Part shown: positions 54,307-62,642 of the stretch, in pieces
Layout: each line of letters opens with the position of its first letter
How positions within the stretch are numbered: position 1 is the stretch's first letter
Assembly: GCF_030518235.1 (NCBI RefSeq)
Contig: NZ_JAULSA010000003.1
Coordinates: 62,001 to 126,000 of the forward strand
Direction of reading: 5' to 3'
From: Saccharibacillus sp. CPCC 101409
GTDB taxonomy: Bacteria > Bacillota > Bacilli > Paenibacillales > Paenibacillaceae
DNA length: 64,000 nt
Position numbers and translations under genes: made by a program
The notes under the pieces: model-generated
Told to the model about the DNA's origin: nothing
Seen by the model: only the letters and a program-made list of their open reading frames with translations
Database searches by the model: none

Positions 54307-55434
54307 ATGAACGATTCGATAATCGTCATCGGCGGAGGCATTGTCGGGCTGTCGTGCGCGCTGGAGCTGCGCCGCCGCGGCGCGGACGTGACGCTGCTGG
54401 AGACCGGCGTCTGCGGCGGGCAGGCGTCGGGGGCCGCGGCCGGCATGCTGGCGCCGTATTCGGAGGTGCCGGAAGCGCCGGACGAGTTCTTCGCGCTGTG
54501 CCGGGAAAGCCTGGAGCTGTACCCGGCCTGGCAGCGGTCCGTCCGGGAAGACTCCGGCCTGGACTTCGAATACACGGAGTGCGGCAGTCTGTACGCCGCC
54601 TACCACGAAGCGGACCTGCCGGCGCTGGAGAGCCGGCTGCGCTGGCAGCGGCGGCACGGGTCGAGCGGCCGCATCCTGCGCGGCGCGGAGCTGCGCGAAG
54701 CCGAGCCCGGGCTGTCGGGCGAGGTGCGGGCGGCGCTGTGGACGCCGCAAGAGAGCCATGTTTATGCGCCGGACTTTGTGGCGGCGCTGAAAGAAGCATG
54801 CCTGCGCAGCGGCGTGCGCATCCGCGAGCGGCTGGGCGCGCTGGAGCTTGCGGCCTGGGAGCCGCGGATCGAAGCGCGCTCGCGCGGCGGCGAAGTCTTC
54901 GCCGCGGGGCAGGCGGTCGTCTGCACCGGCGCCTGGGCGGGCGAATGGTCCGCCCGGCTCGGTCTGCGGATTCCGGTGCAGCCGATCCGCGGGCAGATCT
55001 GCGCCTACGAGTGGCGCGAAGAGCGCGCGCCGCTGCGCCATATGGTCTTCTGCAGCCAGGGCTATCTGGTGCAGAAAGCGAACGGGACCCTGGTCTGCGG
55101 CGCGTCCGAAGACGTCGCGGGTTTCGACACGAGCGTGACGGAGCGCGGCATCGCGCGCCTGATGCGCTGGAACAAGCGGGTGCTGCCCGCGCTCGGGCAG
55201 GCGGAGCCGTTCCACCGCTGGGCCGGCCTGCGCCCGGCCACGCTCGACGGCCGGCCGCTGATCGGCCGGCTGGAACGCGCGGAGCGCGTGCTGTTTGCGG
55301 CGGGACACTACCGCAACGGCATTCTGCTTAGCCCGGTCACGGCGAAGCTGATCGGCGACTGCGCGGAAGGCCGCCCGCTGCCGGACTGGCAGCGGGCGTT
55401 CCGGCCGGAACGGTTCGGAGCGGCGGCGCGCTGA
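54307..55434 (+). CDS. thiO: Glycine oxidase ThiO
   Basis: A 375-aa FAD-dependent D-amino-acid-oxidase-fold enzyme: IIVIGGGIVGLSCALELRRRG dinucleotide fold at the start, GAAAGMLAPYSE, HVYAPDFVAAL, and GLRPATLDGRPLIG with HYRNGILLSPVTA near the end (FAD site). It oxidises glycine to the imine used by ThiG. ATG 54307 follows AAGGGAG. It lies 113 nt after thiG and ends the operon. Confidence 0.92.
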   Translation: MNDSIIVIGGGIVGLSCALELRRRGADVTLLETGVCGGQASGAAAGMLAPYSEVPEAPDEFFALCRESLELYPAWQRSVREDSGLDFEYTECGSLYAAYHEADLPALESRLRWQRRHGSSGRILRGAELREAEPGLSGEVRAALWTPQESHVYAPDFVAALKEACLRSGVRIRERLGALELAAWEPRIEARSRGGEVFAAGQAVVCTGAWAGEWSARLGLRIPVQPIRGQICAYEWREERAPLRHMVFCSQGYLVQKANGTLVCGASEDVAGFDTSVTERGIARLMRWNKRVLPALGQAEPFHRWAGLRPATLDGRPLIGRLERAERVLFAAGHYRNGILLSPVTAKLIGDCAEGRPLPDWQRAFRPERFGAAAR

Positions 55435-55604
55435 GCCGCTCCGGGCGGTGGCGCCGCAGGCGCAGCGCTGCGTGCCGGGCGGCCGCACAGCGACGAACCG
55501 CGCCGGGGCCGCAAAGCGGCGCACCCTGCTGAGGGATGCCGAATCACGGCCGGCCGATCTGCCGGACCGCCGGACCATGATGTGCTGCCGGAGCGCAAAC
55601 GCAA

Positions 55605-55648
55605 GCGAAAGCCGAAAGCCCGCTCAGCGGGCTTTCGGCTTTCGCTTT
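55605..55648 (+). terminator. Thiamine operon terminator
   Basis: GCGAAAGCCGAAAGCCCGC (19 bp) pairs perfectly with its inverted copy around TCA, followed by TTT. The 170 bp between thiO and this hairpin, and 55649-55885 after it, hold no supported gene. Confidence 0.85.
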
Positions 55649-55885
55649 GTGGACAGCGCTCGATTGCGCGATGGAGCAGAGGCGGGCCCTGCCGTTGCAC
55701 ATCTGCCGTTTCCGCGTAAAATAGAAACCGTATTTTACGGATTTGGCGCACATTTTTACGGTTTCGGCCGTCTTATTCTGATAGGGAAGCCGGTATTCAA
55801 AGCGAAGCGCGCCGAATAGGACGGGATGAGGCGGCAGCCGAGCCGAGCTTCCCGCTATCCGGCTCGACACCGGCCCGTCCAATCC

Positions 55886-56072
55886 AAATAACGGCACAGG
55901 TACACTTATTTTTGCGGGATTTAGCGCAGATAACCAAATAACTGCACACATACAATTATTTTTGCCGAAAATGGCCCACATTGCTCAATATGGAGGAAAT
56001 AACGGTATCTCTGCACTTATTTTATCGAATCGTCCGTTTGCGTCCGAATTAAGTGTATATACGACGTTATTT
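55886..56072. repeat. Four-palindrome array A4 (no boundary hairpins)
   Basis: 26-bp units start at 55886, 55936, 55997 and 56047: steps 50, 61 and 50, identical to A1-A3. Units 1-2 read AAATAACGGCACAGG and AAATAACTGCACACA before TACA-TTATTT; units 3-4 carry the inverted GTAT...TTATTT form. Unit palindromes are cleaner than in A1-A3. Neither duplicated hairpins nor the inverted ends are present, so this is an array without the element around it. Confidence 0.82.
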
Positions 56073-56230
56073 TCTACGCCGGCGGTTTGGAGACCCGAAG
56101 ATCGAAAGGTGTAATCATCTACTCCGATCCGGCAGCTCGGACACCTTGCCTCCTCGGAGGCCGGCCTCACTGGCGCGTCCCGATCTGCGGCTTGCTTCAC
56201 CCATCATTTACCCAAGGAGCGGATTCCAAT

Positions 56231-56926
56231 ATGAAACGTGCCACAATACTGATCGCGGACGACGAGCGGGAAATCGCGGATCTGGTCGGTCTGCATCTGG
56301 AAAAGGAGGGTTACCGCACGCTCAAAGCGTTCGACGGGGCGGAAGCGCTGCGGATCGTGCAGTCCCAGCCGGTCGACCTGGTCGTGCTGGACATCATGAT
56401 GCCGGAGCTGGACGGACACGAGGTGACGCGGCGTATTCGGGACAAATACCGGATGCCGATTATTTTTCTCAGCGCGAAGACGTCCGATCTGGACAAGATT
56501 ACCGGGCTTGTGATCGGGGCCGACGATTATATGACCAAGCCGTTCAACCCGATGGAGCTGGTGGCCCGGGTCAACGCGCAGCTCCGGCGGACCGCGCTGC
56601 TGAGCGAACCGGACGACCGCCGTTCTTCGCTGGTGGAAGCGGGGGGCCTGACGATCGACGCGGACAAGCGCGAGGTCAAGCTGTACGGCAAAACGATCGA
56701 GCTGACGCCCAAAGAATTCGATATTCTCCACCTGTTGGCCGGCCATCCGAAAAAGGTGTTCAGCGCGGAACATATTTTTTTGCGGGTGTGGGGCGAAGAT
56801 TTCTACGAAAGCGGCAACACCGTGATGGTGCATATCCGCACGCTGCGCCGCAAACTGGGAGAGGACGCCGACAAGAACAAGTGGATCAAAACGGTCTGGG
56901 GCGTAGGGTACGCGTTCAATGGGTAG
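56231..56926 (+). CDS. OmpR/VanR-like response regulator
   Basis: A 231-aa two-component regulator: receiver domain with acidic pocket DDE near residue 10, phosphorylated Asp in LVVLDIMMPELDG and Lys in YMTKPFNP, then a winged-helix output domain (LTPKEFDILHLLAGHPKKVFSAEHI and NTVMVHIRTLRRKLGED). ATG 56231 follows AAGGAG by 10 nt. It overlaps the kinase gene by 8 bp. It closely resembles VanR types, and its likely target is the VanY-like gene downstream. Confidence 0.92.
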   Translation: MKRATILIADDEREIADLVGLHLEKEGYRTLKAFDGAEALRIVQSQPVDLVVLDIMMPELDGHEVTRRIRDKYRMPIIFLSAKTSDLDKITGLVIGADDYMTKPFNPMELVARVNAQLRRTALLSEPDDRRSSLVEAGGLTIDADKREVKLYGKTIELTPKEFDILHLLAGHPKKVFSAEHIFLRVWGEDFYESGNTVMVHIRTLRRKLGEDADKNKWIKTVWGVGYAFNG

Positions 56927-58007
56927 ACTGACCGGCAGCTTCCGCATCCGCATGATCCTGCTGCTCGGCCTGAGCATGCTGCTGGCGGGCGGCGTCACGT
57001 ACGGAATCTACAAAGCGATGCAGCTCTACTATGTGCGCAACGCTCGATACGGCGATTCGCTCGCGGACTTCCGCCGGCTGGTGGGCAATTTCGGCGACCT
57101 GAATTTTTTCCTGATCTTTTTCGTGCCGCTGGCGATCCTGTTTTTCTTCTGGCTGACCCAGCCGTACGCGCGGTATTTCCGCGAGATTTCCACCGGCATC
57201 CGTCGTCTGGCGAGCGGGGATTTCGAAAGTCGGGTGTCGATCGGCTCCAACGACGAATTCGGCAGCATCGCGGCGGATATGAATCTGGCGGGCGAGAAGC
57301 TCAAGAAAGCGGTGGAACGCGGCGATTTCGCCGAAAGCAGCAAAGACCAGCTTATCTTGAATCTCGCCCACGATCTGCGTACCCCGCTGACGTCCGTGCT
57401 CGGCTATCTGGATTTCATTTTGCAAAACGAAGAACTGTCGGCGGACCAGATCAAGCATTATGCGACGATCGCGTTCACCAAGTCCCGGCGCCTGGAGCGG
57501 CTGATCGACGAGCTGTTCGAGATCACGCGCATGAATTACGGGATGCTGACGCTCGACACCCGCAGCCTTGACCTGAGCCGTCTGCTGGAGCAGATGAACG
57601 AAGAACTTTACCCCGTGTTTGAGAAAAACCGCCTGACCGCCCGCACCGAAATCGCGCCGGACGTGGAGATCCAGGGCGACGGGGAGCTGCTGGCGCGCGT
57701 GTTCGAGAATCTGCTGACGAACGCCGCCCGCTACGGGCGCGACGGCCGGTATGTCGATATCGCGTGCGCGGCCGAAAACGGCGAAGCGGTCGTGACGGTG
57801 ACGAATTACGGCGATTCCATCCCCCAGAGCGAGCTGCCGCATCTGTTCGAGATGTTCTACACCGGCGACCGGGCGCGCGTGCAGCGGGAAGGCAGCACCG
57901 GGCTGGGGCTTTTTATCGCCAAAAATATCGTCGAGCGCCACCGGGGGACGATTTCCGCGCAGAGCGACGTGATCCGGACGGTGTTCGAAGTGCGTTTGCC
58001 GCTGTGA
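56919..58007 (+). CDS. VanS-like sensor histidine kinase
   Basis: A 362-aa membrane kinase: TM1 at about 12-32, a short extracellular loop, TM2 at about 62-80, HAMP (RRLASGDFESRVSIGSNDEFG), phosphoacceptor His in NLAHDLRTPLTSVLGYL, then N, G1 and G2 boxes (ENLLTNAARY, GSTGLGLFIAKNIV). The small outside loop suits sensing of the membrane or cell-wall state. It phosphorylates the overlapping response regulator. Confidence 0.92.
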   Translation: MGRLTGSFRIRMILLLGLSMLLAGGVTYGIYKAMQLYYVRNARYGDSLADFRRLVGNFGDLNFFLIFFVPLAILFFFWLTQPYARYFREISTGIRRLASGDFESRVSIGSNDEFGSIAADMNLAGEKLKKAVERGDFAESSKDQLILNLAHDLRTPLTSVLGYLDFILQNEELSADQIKHYATIAFTKSRRLERLIDELFEITRMNYGMLTLDTRSLDLSRLLEQMNEELYPVFEKNRLTARTEIAPDVEIQGDGELLARVFENLLTNAARYGRDGRYVDIACAAENGEAVVTVTNYGDSIPQSELPHLFEMFYTGDRARVQREGSTGLGLFIAKNIVERHRGTISAQSDVIRTVFEVRLPL

Positions 58008-58031
58008 GGCCGGCGCGCGCATATTGTTCGT

Positions 58032-58071
58032 TTTAAGAAAAATTTCAGATTTGCCGACGCCTTTTCTTAAA
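58032..58071. promoter_or_regulatory. Candidate VanR operator before the vanY-like gene
   Basis: TTTAAGAAAA (58032-58041) and TTTTCTTAAA (58062-58071) form a perfect 10-bp inverted repeat with a 20-bp gap, 50 nt before the vanY-like start. Response regulators of this class often bind such TTAAGAAA-type repeats, but binding is inferred. Confidence 0.6.
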
Positions 58072-58122
58072 CGGCCTTCTCTATGCTGAAATTATTCAGA
58101 ATATACGAGAGGATGGCCGGGG

Positions 58123-58998
58123 ATGAAAAAGTGGGGGTTTACGACAGGATTGATTTTGCTGCTGCTGGTCGTGGCGATATTCAAGCTGATCGAGCGGCAG
58201 GAGACGTTCGGCGAACGGAGCAATCCGGCGGAGGACGGCATCGTTCGGACGATTGCGCCGATCAAGAAAGGCGAGCATCTCGAAATTACGGAAGAACGGC
58301 TGAATCGGGGCGACCTGCTGCTGGTGAACCGGGATTACCCGGTGCGGCCGCAGGGGGTGAAGTCCGACGTGGTCGATCTGTTCGGGCAGCCCGAACTGAC
58401 CGGCGGGGCGTCGCTGCTGGACGGCGGCATCCGCCTGTCGCGGGAGGTGGCGCTGAAGTTCGCGGCGATGACCGCGGCGGCCGGTGAAGACGGCGTCGAT
58501 CATTTCCTGATCAGCAGCGGCTATCGGGACGAAGCGGAGCAGAGCGCGCTGTATGCGGAAAAAGGAGCCGAGTACGCGCTGCCGGCCGGCTACAGCGAGC
58601 ACAATCTGGGGCTGTCGCTGGATATCGGTTCCACCGAAGGGAAGATGAGCGAAGCGGCGGAAGGCCGGTGGCTGGAGCGGAACTCGGCGAGATACGGCTT
58701 CGTGCTGCGCTATCCGGCGGACAAGACGGAGATCACGGGCATCGGATTCGAACCCTGGCATTTTCGCTATGTGGGACTGCCGCACAGCGCGATTATGCGG
58801 ACGAACAACCTGGTGCTGGAAGAGTACCTGGATATGCTCGACGAAGATCCGGATATCTCGACCACGGTCGGCGGCAGGGACTACGAGATCCACTACTACG
58901 CGCCCGATCGGCTGTCGAAGCTCAGCGTGCCCGCAAACCGGGACTACTCGCTGTCGGGCGACAACCGGGGCGGCGTTATTGTAACGGTGTATCTGTGA
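58123..58998 (+). CDS. VanY-like D-alanyl-D-alanine carboxypeptidase
   Basis: A 291-aa membrane-anchored peptidase: N-terminal signal anchor (WGFTTGLILLLLVVAIFKL), then the M15B domain with zinc motif SEHNLGLSLDIGS (SxHxxGxxxD) and EPWHFRYVG (ExxH). It trims the terminal D-Ala from peptidoglycan stems. ATG 58123 follows AGGATGG. With the VanRS-like pair it forms a vanRSY set; no vanH, vanA or vanX genes are nearby, so glycopeptide resistance is not implied. Confidence 0.9.
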   Translation: MKKWGFTTGLILLLLVVAIFKLIERQETFGERSNPAEDGIVRTIAPIKKGEHLEITEERLNRGDLLLVNRDYPVRPQGVKSDVVDLFGQPELTGGASLLDGGIRLSREVALKFAAMTAAAGEDGVDHFLISSGYRDEAEQSALYAEKGAEYALPAGYSEHNLGLSLDIGSTEGKMSEAAEGRWLERNSARYGFVLRYPADKTEITGIGFEPWHFRYVGLPHSAIMRTNNLVLEEYLDMLDEDPDISTTVGGRDYEIHYYAPDRLSKLSVPANRDYSLSGDNRGGVIVTVYL

Positions 58999-59107
58999 AC
59001 GCGCGGCCGGAGGCGCTGCCGCTTGCGGCGGCTTGCAGACGGGACGCGCGTTTCGTGCGCCGATCCACATATCTACATATCGGCCGAAGCCGAATCGGGA
59101 GGAATTT

Positions 59108-60169
59108 ATGGGCACTATCAAATTGGCCGTGATCGGCCTGGGCAATATGGGACGCAGTATGATTCACCGTCTGGTGCCGCGATACGTGGACCGGGTAGAG
59201 CTGGTTGCGCTGTGCGACAGCAGCGAAGAAAGCCTGCGGCGGGAAAGCGAAGCGGCGGGCGGCGGCGCAAAGCTGTATACGGATTACCGGACGCTGCTGG
59301 CGGAAACGGACGCCGATCTGGTCTATATCGCGGTACCGCCGTCCATGCACTTCGACGCGGCAAAACGCGCGTTCGAACGCGGCATGCACGTGTTCTGCGA
59401 GAAGCCGCTCGCGAACAGCCTGGAAGAAGCGGAAGCCCTGCTGGAGCTGGCGCGGAACTCGGACCGGCTGAACGTCGTGCATTTCTCGTTCCCGCTGGAA
59501 CCGGCGGTGCTGAAGTTCAAACAGTTGATAGAAGAGCGGTTCCCGGCTCCAACCGCTTCGGAAACACAGAGCGGTCGGTCGGAGCCGGCCGATTCCGGTC
59601 GGGCCGCTTCGCCGCGCATCGACCTGTATCTGGAGTTCCCGCAGTGGCCGCGCGCCTGGCAGCGGAACGATTGGATCTCGACGCGCCGCGAAGGCGGCTA
59701 CCTGCTCGAAGTGGGCATCCACTGGATTCATATGATCCAGCAGGTATTCGGCCCGATCGCGCAGGTGCGCAGCGATGTGCGGTTCCCCGACGGCGGCGGA
59801 CAATGCGAAAGCACGGTCGAAGCCGTGCTGCGCCTGGAAGACGAGCGCGAGATCTATTTGTCCGGAACGGACCATCGGGACGGGGAAGAACGCGTTTCGC
59901 TCGTCGTGCGCGGCGAAGCCGGCACGGTCGCGCTGGAGAACTGGGGTAATCTGTTCGCCGGAGCGGCCGGCGAGAAGCCGCGGCCGGTGGAGGTTTCCGG
60001 CGACGAGGAAAGCGGCGAACTGCCGATCTTCAAGCAGGTCCTGCGCATCCTGGACGGACAGCCGGGCACCGTTTACGATTTCCGCGACGGCTATAACGCG
60101 CAGGTCGTGCTCGAAGCGCTGCGCAATCCGGCCGGAGGCTGGACGGACCTGACGCGGCGGCTGGTTTGA
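59108..60169 (+). CDS. Gfo/Idh/MocA-family oxidoreductase
   Basis: A 353-aa NAD(P)-dependent dehydrogenase: Rossmann loop AVIGLGNMGRSM, the EKPL motif in VFCEKPLANSLEEAE and the catalytic GGYLLEVGIHWIHMI (GGxxxDxxxH type, with E in place of the usual D). Residues about 145-165 form a loop rich in Ser, Glu and Pro not usual in the family. ATG 59108 follows GGGAGGAA. The substrate, probably a sugar or cyclitol, is unknown. Confidence 0.87.
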   Translation: MGTIKLAVIGLGNMGRSMIHRLVPRYVDRVELVALCDSSEESLRRESEAAGGGAKLYTDYRTLLAETDADLVYIAVPPSMHFDAAKRAFERGMHVFCEKPLANSLEEAEALLELARNSDRLNVVHFSFPLEPAVLKFKQLIEERFPAPTASETQSGRSEPADSGRAASPRIDLYLEFPQWPRAWQRNDWISTRREGGYLLEVGIHWIHMIQQVFGPIAQVRSDVRFPDGGGQCESTVEAVLRLEDEREIYLSGTDHRDGEERVSLVVRGEAGTVALENWGNLFAGAAGEKPRPVEVSGDEESGELPIFKQVLRILDGQPGTVYDFRDGYNAQVVLEALRNPAGGWTDLTRRLV

Positions 60170-60210
60170 ACGGCAGCGGGAACGGACGCCGTTCAACGGA
60201 AATCCTCAAA

Positions 60211-60595
60211 CGGATTCCCTGGCGGGAATCCGCTCAGGGTGTCGAGACAGCCGGGTCTTGTTCCAAAAGGAAAATAGCGGCACAGGTACATTTATTTGGG
60301 GCGAAACTCTTCGATTTCTTCAAATAGCGACGCAGGTGCAGCTATTCGGGAGCCAAAAGCCGAATCGAAGCGGAAAAGCACGAAATAAGTGTATGAGCGC
60401 AGTTATTTTCTCGAAAACGTAAGATTAAGCCGGAATAAGGGTATATACGCATCTATTTTAGATTCGCCTTGCCCATCGCTTTAGTTCTCCGGCCTCTTCC
60501 CCGATCTTTCATTCCAATCGAACCTCCCTCATGATGTTTACATCCAATCGTTTCTCGACACTCTGAGCGGATTCCCTGGCGGGAATCCGCTTTTT
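60211..60595. repeat. Four-palindrome array element A3, bounded by duplicated terminator hairpins
   Basis: Boundary hairpins CGGATTCCC-TGGC-GGGAATCCG at 60211-60232 and 60568-60589 are identical, and the right one has TTTTT. Inverted ends CTCAGGGTGTCGAGACA (60233-60249) and the complement of 60551-60567 match at 15 of 17 positions. Units start at 60272, 60322, 60383 and 60433: steps 50, 61 and 50. The body resembles A1 closely. 60596-60859 holds no supported gene. Confidence 0.88.
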
Positions 60596-60859
60596 GCTTG
60601 TTGCGCCGCATCAGCCGATCGGTTAATCTGGACACAATCTCAAACGGAGGTGTTCCCTGTGACCCATTCGATGCGCTTGCGATAAACCGGAAAAAACAAC
60701 CGCCGAACCTGCTCGATTCCGCCAAAAGACTTGGACGTTGACCAAGATATAGGAATGCCGGGTTTATTTGCGTTTGTCCGCTTTTCCGATTTGCCGCGTT
60801 CGCAAAGAATGAGTTTTTTGTGCTGCTTAAAGAGCGGCCAAGAAGGGAGACTCGCCCGT

Positions 60860-62119
60860 ATGACAAATTCCACGCCAAAGCTTGCAGCGAACTCATGGCG
60901 GCGAACGTTCGCCGTTATTTTCACCGGCCAGCTGTTCTCGATCCTCACCTCTTCGATGGTGCAGTTTGCCGTGCTCTGGCATTTGGCCGAAACGACCGGT
61001 TCGGCCGCCGTGCTGCTGATCGCCGGACTTGCCGCTTTGCTGCCCCAGGGGCTGCTCGGACCGTTCGTCGGCGTCTGGATCGACCGCTGGAACCGCAAAG
61101 CGACCATGATCGCCGCCGACGGCGCGATTGCGCTGTTCAGCCTGCTGCTGGGGATTTACTTTTACCTTGGAGATCCCGCCCTGCCTGTCGTCTACTCCAT
61201 TCTGGCGATCCGTTCGGCGGCTTCTGCTTTTCACGCGCCGGCGTTCCAGGCCGCTATCCCGCTGATCGCGCCGGAAGATCAGCTGACGCGCGTGGCCGGC
61301 TGGCAGCAGATGGTGCTTTCCGCCTCCAGCGTCGCAGGGCCTGCGCTCGGCATCGCGGTATATTCCGCGTCTTCGCTGGGAACGGTACTGCTGCTCGATG
61401 TCGGCGGCGCGCTGTTTGCGAACCTGATGCTGCTGCTGGTCCATATTCCCCGGCAGCGGCGTTCGGCCGGTGAAGTCGAAACGCCTGCGTTCTTCCGGGA
61501 ATTCGCGCGCGGCTGGCAGGCATTCGTCGCCGTCAAACCGATCGTGCTGCTCAGCCTGGTCGCGATTGCGTTCAGCATTGTGTTTATGCCGCTTGCGATG
61601 CTGTTTCCGCTGATGACGCTGGAGCATTTCGGGCTTGGCGGATACGCCGCGAGCCTCGTGGAAGCGGCGTTCGGCATCGGGATGATCGCCGGCGGCGCGG
61701 CGCTGGCGATATTCGCCGGCAAACTTGGCGACGCGGCGTTTTTCAGTCTGAGCCTGCTGCTGATCGGCATAAGCTGCTTGCTCAGCGGCACGCTGCCGCA
61801 GTCGGCTTTTGCCGGCTTCGTCGCCCTGTCGCTGCTGATGGGCGCCGCTGTCCCGCTTTATAACGGCCCCTACATGGCGATGATCCAGAAAGCTTACCGG
61901 CCCGAACAGCTCGGCCGCGTAATCTCGCTGGTCACCAGCCTGACCGTGCTGTCGTCCCCGATCGGCCTGGCGATCGCCGGCCCGGTCGTCGAAGCCTACG
62001 GCGTGCAGACCTGGTTCCTCGGCGCAGGAATCGCGATCTCCGTTCTCGGCCTGCTGGTCGCAGTGGGAGTCAGGCGTTTCCGCGTCCTCGAAACGGGGGC
62101 CGAGCCCCCGTCTGAGTAA
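60860..62119 (+). CDS. MFS exporter (MefA/Tet-like branch)
   Basis: A 419-aa MFS protein with 12 segments: FAVIFTGQLFSILTSSMVQFAVLWHLAE in TM1 and the loop GPFVGVWIDRWNRKATMIAADG (motif A variant) are typical of the MFS_3/MefA-like drug efflux group. ATG 60860 follows AAGGGAGA by 9 nt; upstream in-frame starts lack a site. Monocistronic. The substrate cannot be assigned. Confidence 0.87.
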   Translation: MTNSTPKLAANSWRRTFAVIFTGQLFSILTSSMVQFAVLWHLAETTGSAAVLLIAGLAALLPQGLLGPFVGVWIDRWNRKATMIAADGAIALFSLLLGIYFYLGDPALPVVYSILAIRSAASAFHAPAFQAAIPLIAPEDQLTRVAGWQQMVLSASSVAGPALGIAVYSASSLGTVLLLDVGGALFANLMLLLVHIPRQRRSAGEVETPAFFREFARGWQAFVAVKPIVLLSLVAIAFSIVFMPLAMLFPLMTLEHFGLGGYAASLVEAAFGIGMIAGGAALAIFAGKLGDAAFFSLSLLLIGISCLLSGTLPQSAFAGFVALSLLMGAAVPLYNGPYMAMIQKAYRPEQLGRVISLVTSLTVLSSPIGLAIAGPVVEAYGVQTWFLGAGIAISVLGLLVAVGVRRFRVLETGAEPPSE

Positions 62120-62230
62120 CGGACGGACGCGTAACTGCCGCTCGATCCCGATATCCCGCTGTCAGCATGGACGGGAATATCCGATTCGCCTTGAAACCGG
62201 ACGCCCGGCCGCGAATCGGCGCGCGAAATA

Positions 62231-62262
62231 AAGCCGCCGTGCGTAAGCAGGGCGGCTTCTTC
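62231..62262 (+). terminator. Terminator after the MFS gene
   Basis: AAGCCGCC pairs with GGCGGCTT around a 12-nt loop, with a short T-rich tail (CTTCTTCC). The minus strand reads into it after the small gene at 62287. Confidence 0.6.
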
Positions 62263-62286
62263 CTGTTTCCGATCCTGGTCTGGAAC

Positions 62287-62460
62287 TCAATGCGTCCTGA
62301 AATACAGCGCTGCGTAGAAAACGCCGACGAGAATCAGGGTGAAAACAACCGCCGCGATGATGCCCGTCCAATTTCGCTCACCCGCTTGTCTGGCTTCTTC
62401 CTCAATCCGCTGCCTGGCCGCGTCTCCTTCGGGACCGTTCAAGTTACCCGGCTGCATCAT
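62287..62460 (-). CDS. Small single-span membrane protein (57 aa)
   Basis: The minus strand encodes MMQPGNLNGPEGDAARQRIE and on to a stop at 62287. The N-terminal 30 residues are charged and helical (RIEEEARQAGERN), then one membrane span (WTGIIAAVVFTLILVGVFYAALYF). AAAGGAG lies 12-15 nt upstream of the paired ATGs at 62460 and 62457. No family is recognised. The composition (polar helix then one span) and the ribosome binding site make it a likely real gene. Confidence 0.65.
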   Translation of the reverse strand: MMQPGNLNGPEGDAARQRIEEEARQAGERNWTGIIAAVVFTLILVGVFYAALYFRTH

Positions 62461-62563
62461 TAATAAAATTCGCTCCTTTCCTGTGCCCGCTATTCGATTT
62501 ATGAGTTTTATTTTACCCTAATTCCATAATCGACCTGACGGCGGAGCGGAAACTCCAAACAAC

Positions 62564-62621
62564 TTGCATCTCCCGAAACTCCGCCGGTATAGTTAGAGAT
62601 AATGAAATGAAACCGTATTCA
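62564..62621 (+). promoter_or_regulatory. Promoter and perfect cre site of the GH43 gene
   Basis: TTGCAT (62564-62569), 18-bp spacer, TATAGT (62588-62593). TGAAACCGTATTCA (62608-62621) matches the cre pattern TGNAANCGNWWNCA at all 14 positions, about 15 nt after the -10, so CcpA should repress by roadblock. Confidence 0.8.
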
Positions 62622-62642
62622 CCAAAAAGGAGCTGATCTTCC

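Noticed and set aside
58123-58998. Vancomycin resistance locus
   Set aside because: vanH, a D-Ala-D-Lac ligase and vanX are all absent. VanY alone does not define resistance.
60596-60859. Possible remnant gene on the minus strand (FFPVYRKRIEWV)
   Set aside because: The stretch is short, has no ribosome binding site and matches no family I recognise. Treated as intergenic.
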